Source: Candidatus Zambryskibacteria bacterium RIFCSPLOWO2_01_FULL_39_39 (lineage in GTDB: Bacteria; Patescibacteriota; Minisyncoccia; Phycocordibacterales; WO2-35-19). From it: DNA of 60,869 nt. A model generated the notes under the pieces. That model was given only the letters and a program-made list of their open reading frames with translations. It did no database searches and had not been told where the DNA came from. Location of the stretch: assembly GCA_001823925.1 (NCBI GenBank), contig MHWB01000002.1, positions 1 through 60,869 of the forward strand. Reading direction: 5' to 3'. Below are positions 7,497 through 17,002 of the stretch, one piece after another; within the stretch, counting starts at the first letter, position 1, and every line of letters starts with the position of its first letter. A program made the translations under genes and the position numbers.

Positions 7497-9638
7497 ATGA
7501 TCCAGATCAGTGATGATCAGATAAATTTGTACCTATCCATCTTCAAAGGAAGGAGCGACATCTACGCTAGACACTGGGAGAAAAATGGCAGATCTGGGTA
7601 TAGCCCAGCGTACTCATTTAACTGGGATGAATTTTTAATTCACAAACAGAAGGGTGGAACGATAAATAGCTTTGGGAATAAAAAATTAATCCCACTCACA
7701 AAAGATATTATCAAGAAGCACTTGCTCGGGGTTACTCTTTTGGGTATATACCCAATTCTTGAAGATAACACGTCGTATTTTATTGCCGCCGATTTTGATG
7801 GAGAAAATTGGTTGGAAGATTCAAGAAAGTATATTGATGTTTGTAAAAAGGTGGGGCTAACAACGTATCTAGAAAGATCAAAATCTGGTAACGGAGGTCA
7901 TGTTTGGATTTTTTTTCAAGAAGCATACCCGTGTTACAAAAGTCGAGCTATCGCTACTGAATTAATCAGGCAAGCTTTAGACTTATCAGTCTTTGAAAAA
8001 GAAGTTAGTTTTGATCGGCTCTTCCCAAACCAAGATTCTATACCTCAAGGGGGATTTGGAAATCTCATAGCTTTTCCGCTTCAAGGAAAATATTTAGGAC
8101 AAGGCAATTCTGCTTTTATTGATCCTTATACTGTAAAATTGCACCCCGATCAGTGGGAGTTTTTATCTAAAATTCACAAACATACAACAGAGGAACTCGA
8201 TAAAATATTTTATGAAGTAACTGACAATGAAAAAGTTGTCGTACAAAAAAGAAAATCTGCAGACAGGCTGGTAATAACTGTCGGCAAAAATATACAAATA
8301 CCAAGATCAGAACTTGCTCCTGCGACGGTTACATTTCTCAAAGAAAAACTAAACTTTTTAAGCACTGAATATTTGACCAGGAAAAGATTAGGTAAGTCGG
8401 TATATAAAGTCCAAAAATATTTCAAACTAATCGAAGAATCTGGAGATAATATTTTTCTACCGAGAGGATTCCTGAATCAGCTTACGTCTTTTTTAGAATC
8501 AAACGGCATAAAATATGAGGTCAATTGTGGGTACCCAGAAATGGAAAATGTTAAATTTAAGAGTCTGATTAAGTTAACTCCACACCAAGAAGAAGCTCTG
8601 GAGAAATCCCTTAAACAAACTCAAGGGGTAATAGTAGCCCCGCCAGGAAGTGGTAAAACCATGATTGGTATGGAGCTTATCGCAAAGAGAGAATTACCGG
8701 CTCTGGTACTGGCTCATAGGAAGCAATTACTAGATCAATGGGTAGACAGGATTCAGACATACCTAAACATTCCAAAAATCAAAATCGGTACTTTCTCTGG
8801 TTCCAGAAAGAAAATTGGAAAAGAAATAACTGTCGCCCTGATGCAGAGTTTGGCAAGGTACAAAAATATTGCAGAATTGGAAAATAAATTCGGGACTATC
8901 ATCGTTGATGAATGCCATCATATACCAGCAAAAACTTTTAGAGAAGTTATTGCGAACTTAAATTCCCAATACTTATATGGACTTACCGCTACCCCCAAAA
9001 GAAAGCATAACGATGAGCAACTTATTTATGTCTATATTGGAGATATTATTACAGAAATGGCGGGTGGTAATTTCAGTGAAGAAAACACAGAAAATACCTC
9101 TTCCAATAAACTCAAAGTCGTAATCAAGGAAACCGATTTAGAAATTCCGTTCCAATGGAAAACCGATAGATTTCAGCTTTTGGCTAAAATAATAAGTTTT
9201 GATACTGCTAGAAACAAATTGGTAACTGAAGATATTTTGGAACAAGTTAAAGTGGACAATAAAATCCTTGTTTTAAGCGAAAGGAAAGAGCATTTAGAAA
9301 TTCTCGAACTCTGTCTTAAAGGTAAATGCGAAACGATTGTAATTTCAGGTGACGACTCTGCCTCAAAAAGAACCTCAAAACTCAAGCAAATTAATGACGG
9401 TCATTACAATGTTATATTATCCACCGGTCAGTTTTTTGGAGAGGGGTTAGATATTAAAAATATTTCAACTCTAGTTTTAGCCTTTCCATTCTCATTCGAA
9501 GGGAAGCTGATTCAGTATATTGGAAGGCTACTGCATAGTGCTAACCCTAAATTTGTTTTTGATTACAGAGACAAGAAGATAGCTTTTCTAGAAAGACAGT
9601 TTAAACAGAGAAATAGATACTACAAAAAGTTGATCTAA
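7497..9638 (+). CDS. AEP-like primase domain (resembling TOTE conflict system primases) fused to SF2 helicase
   Basis: N-term YFIAADFDGENW, LERSKSGNGGHVWIFF; helicase APPGSGKT, VDECHH, GLTATPKR, QYIGRLLH. Confidence 0.85.
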   Translation: MIQISDDQINLYLSIFKGRSDIYARHWEKNGRSGYSPAYSFNWDEFLIHKQKGGTINSFGNKKLIPLTKDIIKKHLLGVTLLGIYPILEDNTSYFIAADFDGENWLEDSRKYIDVCKKVGLTTYLERSKSGNGGHVWIFFQEAYPCYKSRAIATELIRQALDLSVFEKEVSFDRLFPNQDSIPQGGFGNLIAFPLQGKYLGQGNSAFIDPYTVKLHPDQWEFLSKIHKHTTEELDKIFYEVTDNEKVVVQKRKSADRLVITVGKNIQIPRSELAPATVTFLKEKLNFLSTEYLTRKRLGKSVYKVQKYFKLIEESGDNIFLPRGFLNQLTSFLESNGIKYEVNCGYPEMENVKFKSLIKLTPHQEEALEKSLKQTQGVIVAPPGSGKTMIGMELIAKRELPALVLAHRKQLLDQWVDRIQTYLNIPKIKIGTFSGSRKKIGKEITVALMQSLARYKNIAELENKFGTIIVDECHHIPAKTFREVIANLNSQYLYGLTATPKRKHNDEQLIYVYIGDIITEMAGGNFSEENTENTSSNKLKVVIKETDLEIPFQWKTDRFQLLAKIISFDTARNKLVTEDILEQVKVDNKILVLSERKEHLEILELCLKGKCETIVISGDDSASKRTSKLKQINDGHYNVILSTGQFFGEGLDIKNISTLVLAFPFSFEGKLIQYIGRLLHSANPKFVFDYRDKKIAFLERQFKQRNRYYKKLI

Positions 9639-9698
9639 AATATTGAGTTTCGAATCCTCTCGCTATTGGTATATGAGATATTTTTACGCACCAAAAAT

Positions 9699-9751
9699 AT
9701 GGCTCAAAATATAGGCCTCGGCATAGTCCGATACTAAAAACTAAGGGCGGA
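9699..9751. repeat. 53-bp direct repeat, copy B, abutting tRNA-Ser 3' end
   Basis: atggctcaaaatataggcctcggcatagtccgatactaaaaactaagggcgga. Confidence 0.95.
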
Positions 9752-9832
9752 GGGTAAGAGATTCGAACTCTTGGTGGGTTGCCCCACACCCGCTTTCCAA
9801 GCGAGCGCACTAGACCGCTATGCGAACCCTCC
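9748..9832 (-). tRNA. tRNA-Ser(GGA)
   Basis: GGAGGGT acceptor pairs ACCCTCC, CTTGGAAAG anticodon loop GGA, long variable arm, GTTCGAATC T-loop, G discriminator. Confidence 0.93.
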
Positions 9833-9953
9833 ATAACACTCAAAATCGTAATTTACTTTACGACATATTAATAATCTAACACTTAATTAAGCTTTTGAAA
9901 AATAGCCTTAAAATGAAAGGTTTAAGTGGTGTTTAGGGATACCTGTTTTTTAG

Positions 9954-9982
9954 TTGACAAGAAAGTTAAAAGGGTGTATAAT
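9954..9982 (+). promoter_or_regulatory. Perfect consensus sigma70 promoter
   Basis: TTGACA - 17 bp - TATAAT. Confidence 0.85.
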
Positions 9983-10021
9983 AGGTGGTAGAGTAAATCG
10001 TTCCTTGAAAGGGGACAAAAA

Positions 10022-11098
10022 ATGACACAAGGGATTATCACCCATCCAAGGCCACATCTTGATGAGATCGTGGCGATCTTTCTCCTCTCCCTTTATGGGG
10101 AGGAAAAGTATCCCGGAATAAGGGATGCTATTACCAACCGGAAGATTTTTGCTTGTCGCGTCGAAGATCTCGAGGCGACAGCAGAAGGGTACGAGCAGAG
10201 TGGCTACATCATGCTCGGGGTCGGCGGCGGACGGTATGATGAACATGGTGTCAATGGCGAGAGTCGCAAGAAAGGTGACTGTTGTGCCACCCTGGTTGCC
10301 AAAGATCTGGGTGTGGACAAACTCAGGGAACTTTCAAAGATCCTGAAGTTTGTCACCGGGGGTGACCTCAATGGCAACAGCCAGCCGTTCGATCTGTCGG
10401 CCTTGGTCGGCTTGATCAACGGTCAGTATCCGGACGATCCATTTCCGGCCATTGACTTCGCGTTTGCGGCACTCAATGCCAAGTACGCGGAGCAATACGA
10501 CTTTCATGTCATAGCAGGTGAGGAAGCCAAGAAGGCCACCGTGGAGGAAGTATTGACGGCATCTGGCAAGAAATTGCGGATAGTAACCGTCAAGACCGAC
10601 TGCGAGGCGGTTGGCAAGTATATCCGTTCGGAGTACGGCGGTGGAGCTGACATCATCATTCAGAAAAATTCTCGACGCCAAGTCCAGATTTTCACGGATA
10701 AGCGCTCGGGTCTGAACATGACCGACACGGCGCAGATCTTGCGTCTTGTGGAGCAGGAGTCCAAAGATCAGGAGGTGGTAACCAGCGACTGGAACCTTCT
10801 CGCCGGCGAAGGCAAGGTCATTGGAGCCGAAGAGTGGTACTTTTTCCCAACAGGGAACATGCTACTCAATGGTAGCTTAACCGCTCCCAACACCCCACCC
10901 ACAAACATCGCGCTCCAAGATATCCAGAGCCTCGTCAAAATCGGGGTGAATGGCATGTTTGAACCGAGTCGGGAACAAAAATGTAAGCAAGGAAACTGTT
11001 CGTCCCGGCGAGATGATGAGTGCAAGTGGTACGCTTTTGGACTCCAACGTTGTCGAGAAGTTCGGCGACTGGAATATCAAAGGCGACAAACTGCATGA
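10022..11098 (+). CDS. Conserved hypothetical, possible MYG1/DHH-like metal-dependent hydrolase
   Basis: THPRPHLDEIVAIFLL and VGGGRYDEHG motifs; strong SD; locally higher GC. Confidence 0.55.
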   Translation: MTQGIITHPRPHLDEIVAIFLLSLYGEEKYPGIRDAITNRKIFACRVEDLEATAEGYEQSGYIMLGVGGGRYDEHGVNGESRKKGDCCATLVAKDLGVDKLRELSKILKFVTGGDLNGNSQPFDLSALVGLINGQYPDDPFPAIDFAFAALNAKYAEQYDFHVIAGEEAKKATVEEVLTASGKKLRIVTVKTDCEAVGKYIRSEYGGGADIIIQKNSRRQVQIFTDKRSGLNMTDTAQILRLVEQESKDQEVVTSDWNLLAGEGKVIGAEEWYFFPTGNMLLNGSLTAPNTPPTNIALQDIQSLVKIGVNGMFEPSREQKCKQGNCSSRRDDECKWYAFGLQRCREVRRLEYQRRQTA

Positions 11099-11151
11099 TC
11101 ATTTCTTAAAATCTCCACAGATTATAAAGTGAGAGCTCAAAGAGCCCCTTT

Positions 11152-11180
11152 CGAAGCTCACCTGAAATATGGTGAGCTTT
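11152..11180 (+). terminator. Rho-independent terminator
   Basis: aagctcacctgaaatatggtgagcttttta. Confidence 0.8.
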
Positions 11181-12389
11181 TTATTTTAATGCCAAAAAGG
11201 CGTTTACAAAATGTATAGCGATGCCGCCAAAATTTGAATATGGTTTGAAAGCACTGTTGATATCTTTGACTTGTTTTTCAAAATATTTTTTGGGAGTGTT
11301 GTGAAAAGTGATGTATGGAGGAGGGACTTGTCCGGTCTCTTGGGCGATAATGATCTTGGTACGGTATCCGCCACTTTTTGCTGTTTCTATCTCGTTTTTT
11401 GATATCTCTATTGAGCCGTCATCGCCACCAGCAAAATTTCTGTAGGACATTATAATGATGGAGCTATCTCTCCTTCTCTCTAAAATATTTAGTAAATGTT
11501 TGAATACATAATCTTTTTTTCCATTGTATGAAAATTTGGGAGTCATCTCGTCTTTTTTGTCATAAAAATCTGGTATGACCACAGAAAACCTGAGGGTATC
11601 ATCGCCCAAAAAGTATTCTGTCTGGTCTACCAGTTTAACAAAATTTTTCAAAATATTGGCTTTACTCTCATCACTCTCGTTGTATGAATCTAAAAGGTAT
11701 GGCTCGACATCATATTGAAAACCTCTAAATTTATTTTTGCGTTCAGCATTAAAATTTTTGATGTAGTTTACAACAGCAAAAGCTTTATAGACATTGTCAT
11801 CCTCGGCCCAGTTGCGCCAACCAGCTTCGGCGTCTACTGTCATACCCTTTTTGTTGGCGCGGATAATAAAGTCTTCCAATATATTTCCGAAAACTTTTTT
11901 CTGCCTTTCTCTTTCTTCGCCTTTTGGCATTACAAATATATCTAAGTAGCTATCAATAGAGACATACATAGTGTTTACTCCATCCTTTTTTGCTTGAGAG
12001 AGTATAGACTCTATATACTGTGGAGTCATATTCATGATAGGTGTCCAAATCCAACTGCCGTATTCTTTGGTGTCTTCTGTTTTTTCTGATGTCGTAAATG
12101 TTTTGATGGCTCTAACTACTGTAGCTATTTGGTTAGAGAAAAATGAAGAATTTGTCTTTGTATTATTTATATCAAAAGCAATGTTTTTAAATTCTGGGTT
12201 GGTAGCAATCGCGTTTGCGTTTATATGATTATCAGAGTATTGGGATATTTTGGTATCTATTTGGTTTTGGTGGGGGACAAAATTTCCGCCTTCCACAAAA
12301 ACAAATAACAAAATTATTGCGCTTGAAAAAAACACCAAACCCATAGCAAAAAATTTTTTGCTATTTTTATTTTTTACTTTATTTCTCAC
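11181..12389 (-). CDS. Hypothetical membrane-anchored extracellular protein (possible glycosidase-like barrel)
   Basis: Single N-terminal TM then long soluble region; ORF-track start lies inside tRNA-Val so GTG at 12389 or ATG at 12344 is preferred. Confidence 0.55.
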   Translation of the reverse strand: MRNKVKNKNSKKFFAMGLVFFSSAIILLFVFVEGGNFVPHQNQIDTKISQYSDNHINANAIATNPEFKNIAFDINNTKTNSSFFSNQIATVVRAIKTFTTSEKTEDTKEYGSWIWTPIMNMTPQYIESILSQAKKDGVNTMYVSIDSYLDIFVMPKGEERERQKKVFGNILEDFIIRANKKGMTVDAEAGWRNWAEDDNVYKAFAVVNYIKNFNAERKNKFRGFQYDVEPYLLDSYNESDESKANILKNFVKLVDQTEYFLGDDTLRFSVVIPDFYDKKDEMTPKFSYNGKKDYVFKHLLNILERRRDSSIIIMSYRNFAGGDDGSIEISKNEIETAKSGGYRTKIIIAQETGQVPPPYITFHNTPKKYFEKQVKDINSAFKPYSNFGGIAIHFVNAFLALK

Positions 12390-12424
12390 TCTATTATTAT
12401 AACGGAAAAATAAAACAGTGTCTG

Positions 12425-12497
12425 TGGGCGGTAGAGGATTCGAACCTCTGACATCGTCAACGTCAATGACGCGCTCTACCAACTGAGCTAACCGCCC
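12425..12497 (-). tRNA. tRNA-Val(GAC)
   Basis: GGGCGGT/ACCGCCC acceptor, CGTCA-TTGACGT-TGACG anticodon arm, GTTCGAATC T-loop. Confidence 0.95.
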
Positions 12498-12548
12498 TTA
12501 GATTATTTCTAAATTTAGCAGATTTTTAATTGAACATCAATTTTATAT

Positions 12549-12582
12549 AAAAAATGTCCCCACGGAATGTAGTCGTGGGGAT
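12549..12582 (-). terminator. Rho-independent terminator
   Basis: Minus strand gatccccacgactacattccgtggggacattttttat. Confidence 0.8.
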
Positions 12583-12594
12583 CTGGTGAGTCGC

Positions 12595-13257
12595 TCATTT
12601 TTTGAATGTGATCTTGCAACCACTCCATCTGAGGTATTTGACGACGAAGATTGCAAAAATCCCAGCTACGACGAGTTTAACTGTCCTCGATTCGGGTACT
12701 TCTTCGGGTGGAGGAGGAGTGTCTCTCTTCTCGTATCCCAAGATGAGTTTTGCCGAGAAAGCTAATCCCCCTTGGCAAATCCAGACGTCTGCTGGGCAAC
12801 CTGTCGGAAGCGCATCCATCCTAATCTGGTTGCTACCTACGAGGATGTAAGAGAGTAAATCCCAGTATTCTCGCTCTCCCGAATCCACGCGTGACAGGTA
12901 ATTTCCATTTACGTATGGGTGGACGTTCGTTGTGTGCGCCGCTTGTACTTCAAGCGAAGCAGACACAAGAAAGTAATTGAGAAGTAAACTCGGTGGACTA
13001 CTGAAGTCAAAGAATCCACTCCATGGCCCATCTCTATCTATCTCGATGTAGCTGGTCTCGTCGATGGGCGATGGTCTCCGAGGAGTTTCTAGCACATTAA
13101 TGATCCTCGCCGTTAGGTTGTCTTCACCGATTGCTGAAAGATCGACCTGATTTTCGTCTGTCACCATAACAATGCTCACAACTGTTGCTCCTGCTATTTT
13201 TGCGCCGATGACAAAAACAATCAGCATTGCCAAAAGCCACCACAGAGTTTTTTTCAT
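12595..13257 (-). CDS. Secreted protein with C-terminal PEP-CTERM-like anchor
   Basis: Signal peptide; C-term EVPESRTVKLVVAGIFAIFVVKYLRWSGCKITFKK. Confidence 0.6.
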   Translation of the reverse strand: MKKTLWWLLAMLIVFVIGAKIAGATVVSIVMVTDENQVDLSAIGEDNLTARIINVLETPRRPSPIDETSYIEIDRDGPWSGFFDFSSPPSLLLNYFLVSASLEVQAAHTTNVHPYVNGNYLSRVDSGEREYWDLLSYILVGSNQIRMDALPTGCPADVWICQGGLAFSAKLILGYEKRDTPPPPEEVPESRTVKLVVAGIFAIFVVKYLRWSGCKITFKK

Positions 13258-13312
13258 CCGTTTCCTCCAATTCCTCTGTCAATCTATCATAAAAAAAGTA
13301 AAAAGTAAATAT

Positions 13313-13346
13313 AAAAAAAGAGGCACCCGTGGGTGCCCCTGTACTA
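13313..13346 (-). terminator. Rho-independent terminator
   Basis: Minus strand ggggcacccacgggtgcctcttttttt. Confidence 0.85.
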
Positions 13347-13362
13347 CTTGCCGACCTTGCGT

Positions 13363-14037
13363 CTACCGCTTGTTCTTGATGTTGTGCCTGAACAGGCCGA
13401 GAACGAGGAAGCCAACGCCCATCAGAGCGTAGGTACCGGGTTCGGGGACAGAGCTGATTTGACCTGCCCAGATTCCTCCCATGGGGCCTCCGTCAATCTG
13501 GTAGACATCCATTTTGAGGGTGTTAACCCCTTGGGTCAGATAGGGGCTAAGGTTGATCACCCGGAATTCGCCAGGTTCGCATGCAATCTGCCCATCGGCG
13601 CAGGCGCCGTCTTGCACTGGGTTTGGCACCATCAACAACAAGTTGGTGTATAGACTGTTCGTAATATACACCCCCATTGTGTCGTCAGCACCAAAGATTG
13701 CATTGCCGGAATTGTTCCCGTACGGGAGCATGAAGCTCTCGTAGAAAACCACGCTTGGACCGCCGACGATCGTCGTATTCGGAAACACGATACCATTGTA
13801 CCCGGTTTGGTCGTGGCCAACCCACTTACCATCTGGTAGGGTTGCTGGCCAAACACCGTTTGGTAATGTATCCCACGCCGGGTGAGGCGTGATGAGAACG
13901 TTGGTGCCGGTCAGGTTGTTGCTCTCACCGACTCCGTCTCCGGACTCGAACGAGATAATCGCTGCGCTCGCCGTGGTGGCGAGGCAGAAAAGGGTGAGTA
14001 GAGCCAAGAGGCTCATTTTCAAAAAGCTGAAACGCAT
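13363..14037 (-). CDS. PEP-CTERM sorting-domain secreted protein
   Basis: Signal peptide ...LATTASAA; C-term VPEPGTYALMGVGFLVLGLFRHNIKNKR. Confidence 0.88.
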   Translation of the reverse strand: MRFSFLKMSLLALLTLFCLATTASAAIISFESGDGVGESNNLTGTNVLITPHPAWDTLPNGVWPATLPDGKWVGHDQTGYNGIVFPNTTIVGGPSVVFYESFMLPYGNNSGNAIFGADDTMGVYITNSLYTNLLLMVPNPVQDGACADGQIACEPGEFRVINLSPYLTQGVNTLKMDVYQIDGGPMGGIWAGQISSVPEPGTYALMGVGFLVLGLFRHNIKNKR

Positions 14038-14122
14038 TTGTTCGTTTCCTCCACAAAAAGATCTCTCCTCTCCCTCCGAAATTCGGCGAAAGAAGAATCC
14101 TGAGGTTCCTCAAGACTCCTGT

Positions 14123-14150
14123 ATCATAGCACGCCTAGATTTTCTGTCAA
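14123..14150 (-). promoter_or_regulatory. Sigma70 promoter of PEP-CTERM gene
   Basis: Minus strand TTGACA - 16 bp - TATGAT. Confidence 0.75.
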
Positions 14151-14563
14151 CTTGTCCGCAACTCTAGCAATTTGGGGTGAATGAAAATCCATTTTTTGGT
14201 AAATATTAAACCTGTGGATAACCTGTATAAAAGCGCCCATTTATAAGGACTAAATTTTTGTCTTTTTGACTCTTTTTTTGGGAGATCTTGTCAATAGCAA
14301 ATTTTATGCTTGGTTTTTATAACTATTACGGCGCTAAAAGGTCAAAGACATTTTAAAAAAGACAATCTCGTTTTGTCTTTTGTTTCTCGTTGACGGAGCT
14401 TCTATTTAAAAATTACAATTGATATAGTCCATAGATTTTAGAGATTAGTCGGTGGTCGACTTTGCCGAATTTTTAAAAAGTTATGTTCTTTGTAGTTATT
14501 AACAATTATTAAATTATCCCGTAAAAGAATTTTGATAAATTCTCACGGGACAAGAAAAATTAT

Positions 14564-15730
14564 ATGAAAAAAATATTATATAGCGCAGGATTGATTGTTT
14601 TCGTAGCTGCTTTAGCTCTAGGTGCGACAGGTGCCTTCTTTAGCGACAGCGAAACTTCAACAGGCAACATTCTTACTGCTGGGGCGATTGATTTACAGAT
14701 AGACAATGAAAGTTACGTTACAAGCACAACCACAGGATTATTGGTGGCAAGTCCTAATACAACTTGGACAATGCGTAACTTAACGGTTGAGAAGTTTTTT
14801 GACTTTGAAGATATAAAGCCGGGAGATATTGGCGAGGATACTATATCTCTACACGTAGATAACAATGATGCTTATCTTTGTGCAGATGTAACACTTACAT
14901 CAAACAATGAGAACACTCTTGTTGATCCAGAGTCAGACGATGGAGATGATACAACTGGCACAAATGGAGGTGAGCTTGCACAGCAAGTAAACTTTGCTTG
15001 GTGGGCAGATGATGGGGATAATGTTTTAGAAGAAGGTGAAAATTTATTACCAGGCGGTCCTCTTGGAAACCTTGCAATAGGAGCGACAACAACTGTTACT
15101 CTTGCTGACTCTGTTTCTAACATTTGGACAGGACAAGGTGGTCCAATCCCAGGAGCTTCTACAAGATATATTGGTAAAGCCTGGTGCTTCGGTACGATTA
15201 CACCAGCTCCAGTAGCTCAAGATGGTTCTGGAAATAATGGTGAAAATGGTCCTTTGGATAGAGGTACAGGATTTATTTGTGACGGCTCTCTTGCAAACAA
15301 CACAGCTCAAACAGATAGTTTGACTGCAGACGTTGCATTTAGAGCAGTTCAGTCTAGGAATAATAGTAGATTCTTGTGTACTCCAAGCACAGCTCCTGAA
15401 ACAGCAACAGTAACACTCGACAAAGTTGTTACATTTACAAATCTCGCAGTTGCTGGAGTTGACGTAAGTGACTTCACACTTCACTTGGTCGGCCCTGGTG
15501 GTGACCATGTATTGATTGATCAGGTTCCATTTCCAGGTCTTACTCCAGGAGCATATGTTGTATCTGAGGTTTACTCAGGTGATCCAGCTAATGCAACCTC
15601 TACAGTAATATTTAGTGGTAGTTGTACAGAAATTGGAACTACAGACACAGCAACATTTAATGTAGTTTCTGGTGTAAATCCAACCTGTACAATCACAAAC
15701 TCAGTTTCTACCACAACACCACAGCAGTAA
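14564..15730 (+). CDS. TasA/camelysin-like SipW-dependent secreted protein
   Basis: MKKILYSAGLIVFVAALALGATGAFFSDSETSTGNILTAGAIDLQIDNESY. Confidence 0.88.
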   Translation: MKKILYSAGLIVFVAALALGATGAFFSDSETSTGNILTAGAIDLQIDNESYVTSTTTGLLVASPNTTWTMRNLTVEKFFDFEDIKPGDIGEDTISLHVDNNDAYLCADVTLTSNNENTLVDPESDDGDDTTGTNGGELAQQVNFAWWADDGDNVLEEGENLLPGGPLGNLAIGATTTVTLADSVSNIWTGQGGPIPGASTRYIGKAWCFGTITPAPVAQDGSGNNGENGPLDRGTGFICDGSLANNTAQTDSLTADVAFRAVQSRNNSRFLCTPSTAPETATVTLDKVVTFTNLAVAGVDVSDFTLHLVGPGGDHVLIDQVPFPGLTPGAYVVSEVYSGDPANATSTVIFSGSCTEIGTTDTATFNVVSGVNPTCTITNSVSTTTPQQ

Positions 15731-15746
15731 TTAATTACCTAATTAG

Positions 15747-16979
15747 ATGAAAAAGATATTACTTAGTCTTGGGTCCATACTTTTCGCAGGGGCGATCCTT
15801 GCGGGCGCAACGAGTGCGTTTGTTATGGATACAGAAAAAAGTACTGGTAATACTTTTGCATCCGGAGTTATAGATCTCAAAGTAGATAACGAAAGTTATG
15901 TGACGGACGAGAATGGAAAGTTGGTTTTCAGTCCTTCTACTTCTTGGGACCTCTCGGGACTGTCAGGGAAATTGTTCTTCAATTTCCTTGACATAAAGCC
16001 GGGGGATATCGGAGAAGATACAATAAGTCTCCATGTAAACAACAACAATGCTTGGGCTTGTATGAATATAAATCTTACAAGCACTCCAGAAAATGGAGTA
16101 AACGAGCCAGAGGGGTTGGTAGACAATACAGTCGGCCCAAATCAAGGAGAGTTGCAAGAACATCTTTACTTTGTTTTTTGGGCAGATGATGGAGACAATG
16201 TGTATGAAAAAGGAGAAAAGATATTCAAAAAAGGTTTGTCCAAAGATATATTCAACGGTGAGCCTTGGACACTGACAGATTCAGAGACAAGTATTTGGGC
16301 AGGAAGTTCTGGTTACGCCTATCAAAATGGTAGCTGGAAATACAATAATACTTGCAGAAACGGTGATCCTATACCGGGAGGTTCTACTAAGTTTATAGGC
16401 AAAGCATGGTGCTTTGGAGATATAAACGAGAATCCTCTAAATCAGGATGGTAAAGGCAAAACCCCTTCGAATTCCTCAGGACAAGTGGACAATGGTCCAC
16501 TTGTGAGAGGTACAGGATTTGTCTGCGAAGGCAGTGATGTGGGGAACATCGTACAGAGTGATGGTATTGGATTGGACGTAACATTTACTGCAGTCCAATC
16601 TAGGGGCAATGAGAATTTTGTGTGTGGCGATGAAGACGAAGGAGAAGGCGGTAACGAATATTGCTCTCACGGATACTGGAAGCAAAAGCAACACTTTGAT
16701 AGTTGGGTAGGCTTCGGCCCTAATCAACAGTTCTCTTCTGTTTTTGAAAATGCTTTTCCAGGAAAGACCTTGTTGCAAGTATTGCAACTTGGAGGGGGAG
16801 GGCTAAATAGGCTCGGAAGAGAGACAGTGGGTGCACTCCTTAATGCGGGTTCCGTAGACTTCCCTCTTACCCAAGCTGAAGTTGTGAGTATGTTTAATAC
16901 AACATACCCAGGCTCTCTAGACTCTTATGACACACTAACAGAAATGTTTGCTCTACCTGAAAGTTGTCCATTAAATTAA
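15747..16979 (+). CDS. TasA/camelysin-like SipW-dependent secreted protein with C-terminal CSHGYWK domain
   Basis: LAGATSAFVMDTEKSTGNTFASGVIDLKVDNESY; YCSHGYWKQKQHFDSW. Confidence 0.85.
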   Translation: MKKILLSLGSILFAGAILAGATSAFVMDTEKSTGNTFASGVIDLKVDNESYVTDENGKLVFSPSTSWDLSGLSGKLFFNFLDIKPGDIGEDTISLHVNNNNAWACMNINLTSTPENGVNEPEGLVDNTVGPNQGELQEHLYFVFWADDGDNVYEKGEKIFKKGLSKDIFNGEPWTLTDSETSIWAGSSGYAYQNGSWKYNNTCRNGDPIPGGSTKFIGKAWCFGDINENPLNQDGKGKTPSNSSGQVDNGPLVRGTGFVCEGSDVGNIVQSDGIGLDVTFTAVQSRGNENFVCGDEDEGEGGNEYCSHGYWKQKQHFDSWVGFGPNQQFSSVFENAFPGKTLLQVLQLGGGGLNRLGRETVGALLNAGSVDFPLTQAEVVSMFNTTYPGSLDSYDTLTEMFALPESCPLN

Positions 16980-17002
16980 AAAATTAATTCCCCGGAAATT
17001 AA

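Noticed and set aside
9601-9843. 80-aa minus-strand ORF
   Set aside because: It is translation through tRNA-Ser and repeat B, not a protein gene.
12390-12482. N-terminal extension of the 11181-12482 ORF
   Set aside because: MVERVIDVDDVRGSNPLPPTDT is translation of tRNA-Val; start moved to 12389 or 12344.
15047-15508. 153-aa antisense ORF (and similar antisense ORFs at 14872, 17404, 19219, 10334)
   Set aside because: Lies opposite clear coding sequence, composition reflects the sense strand, no start signals.
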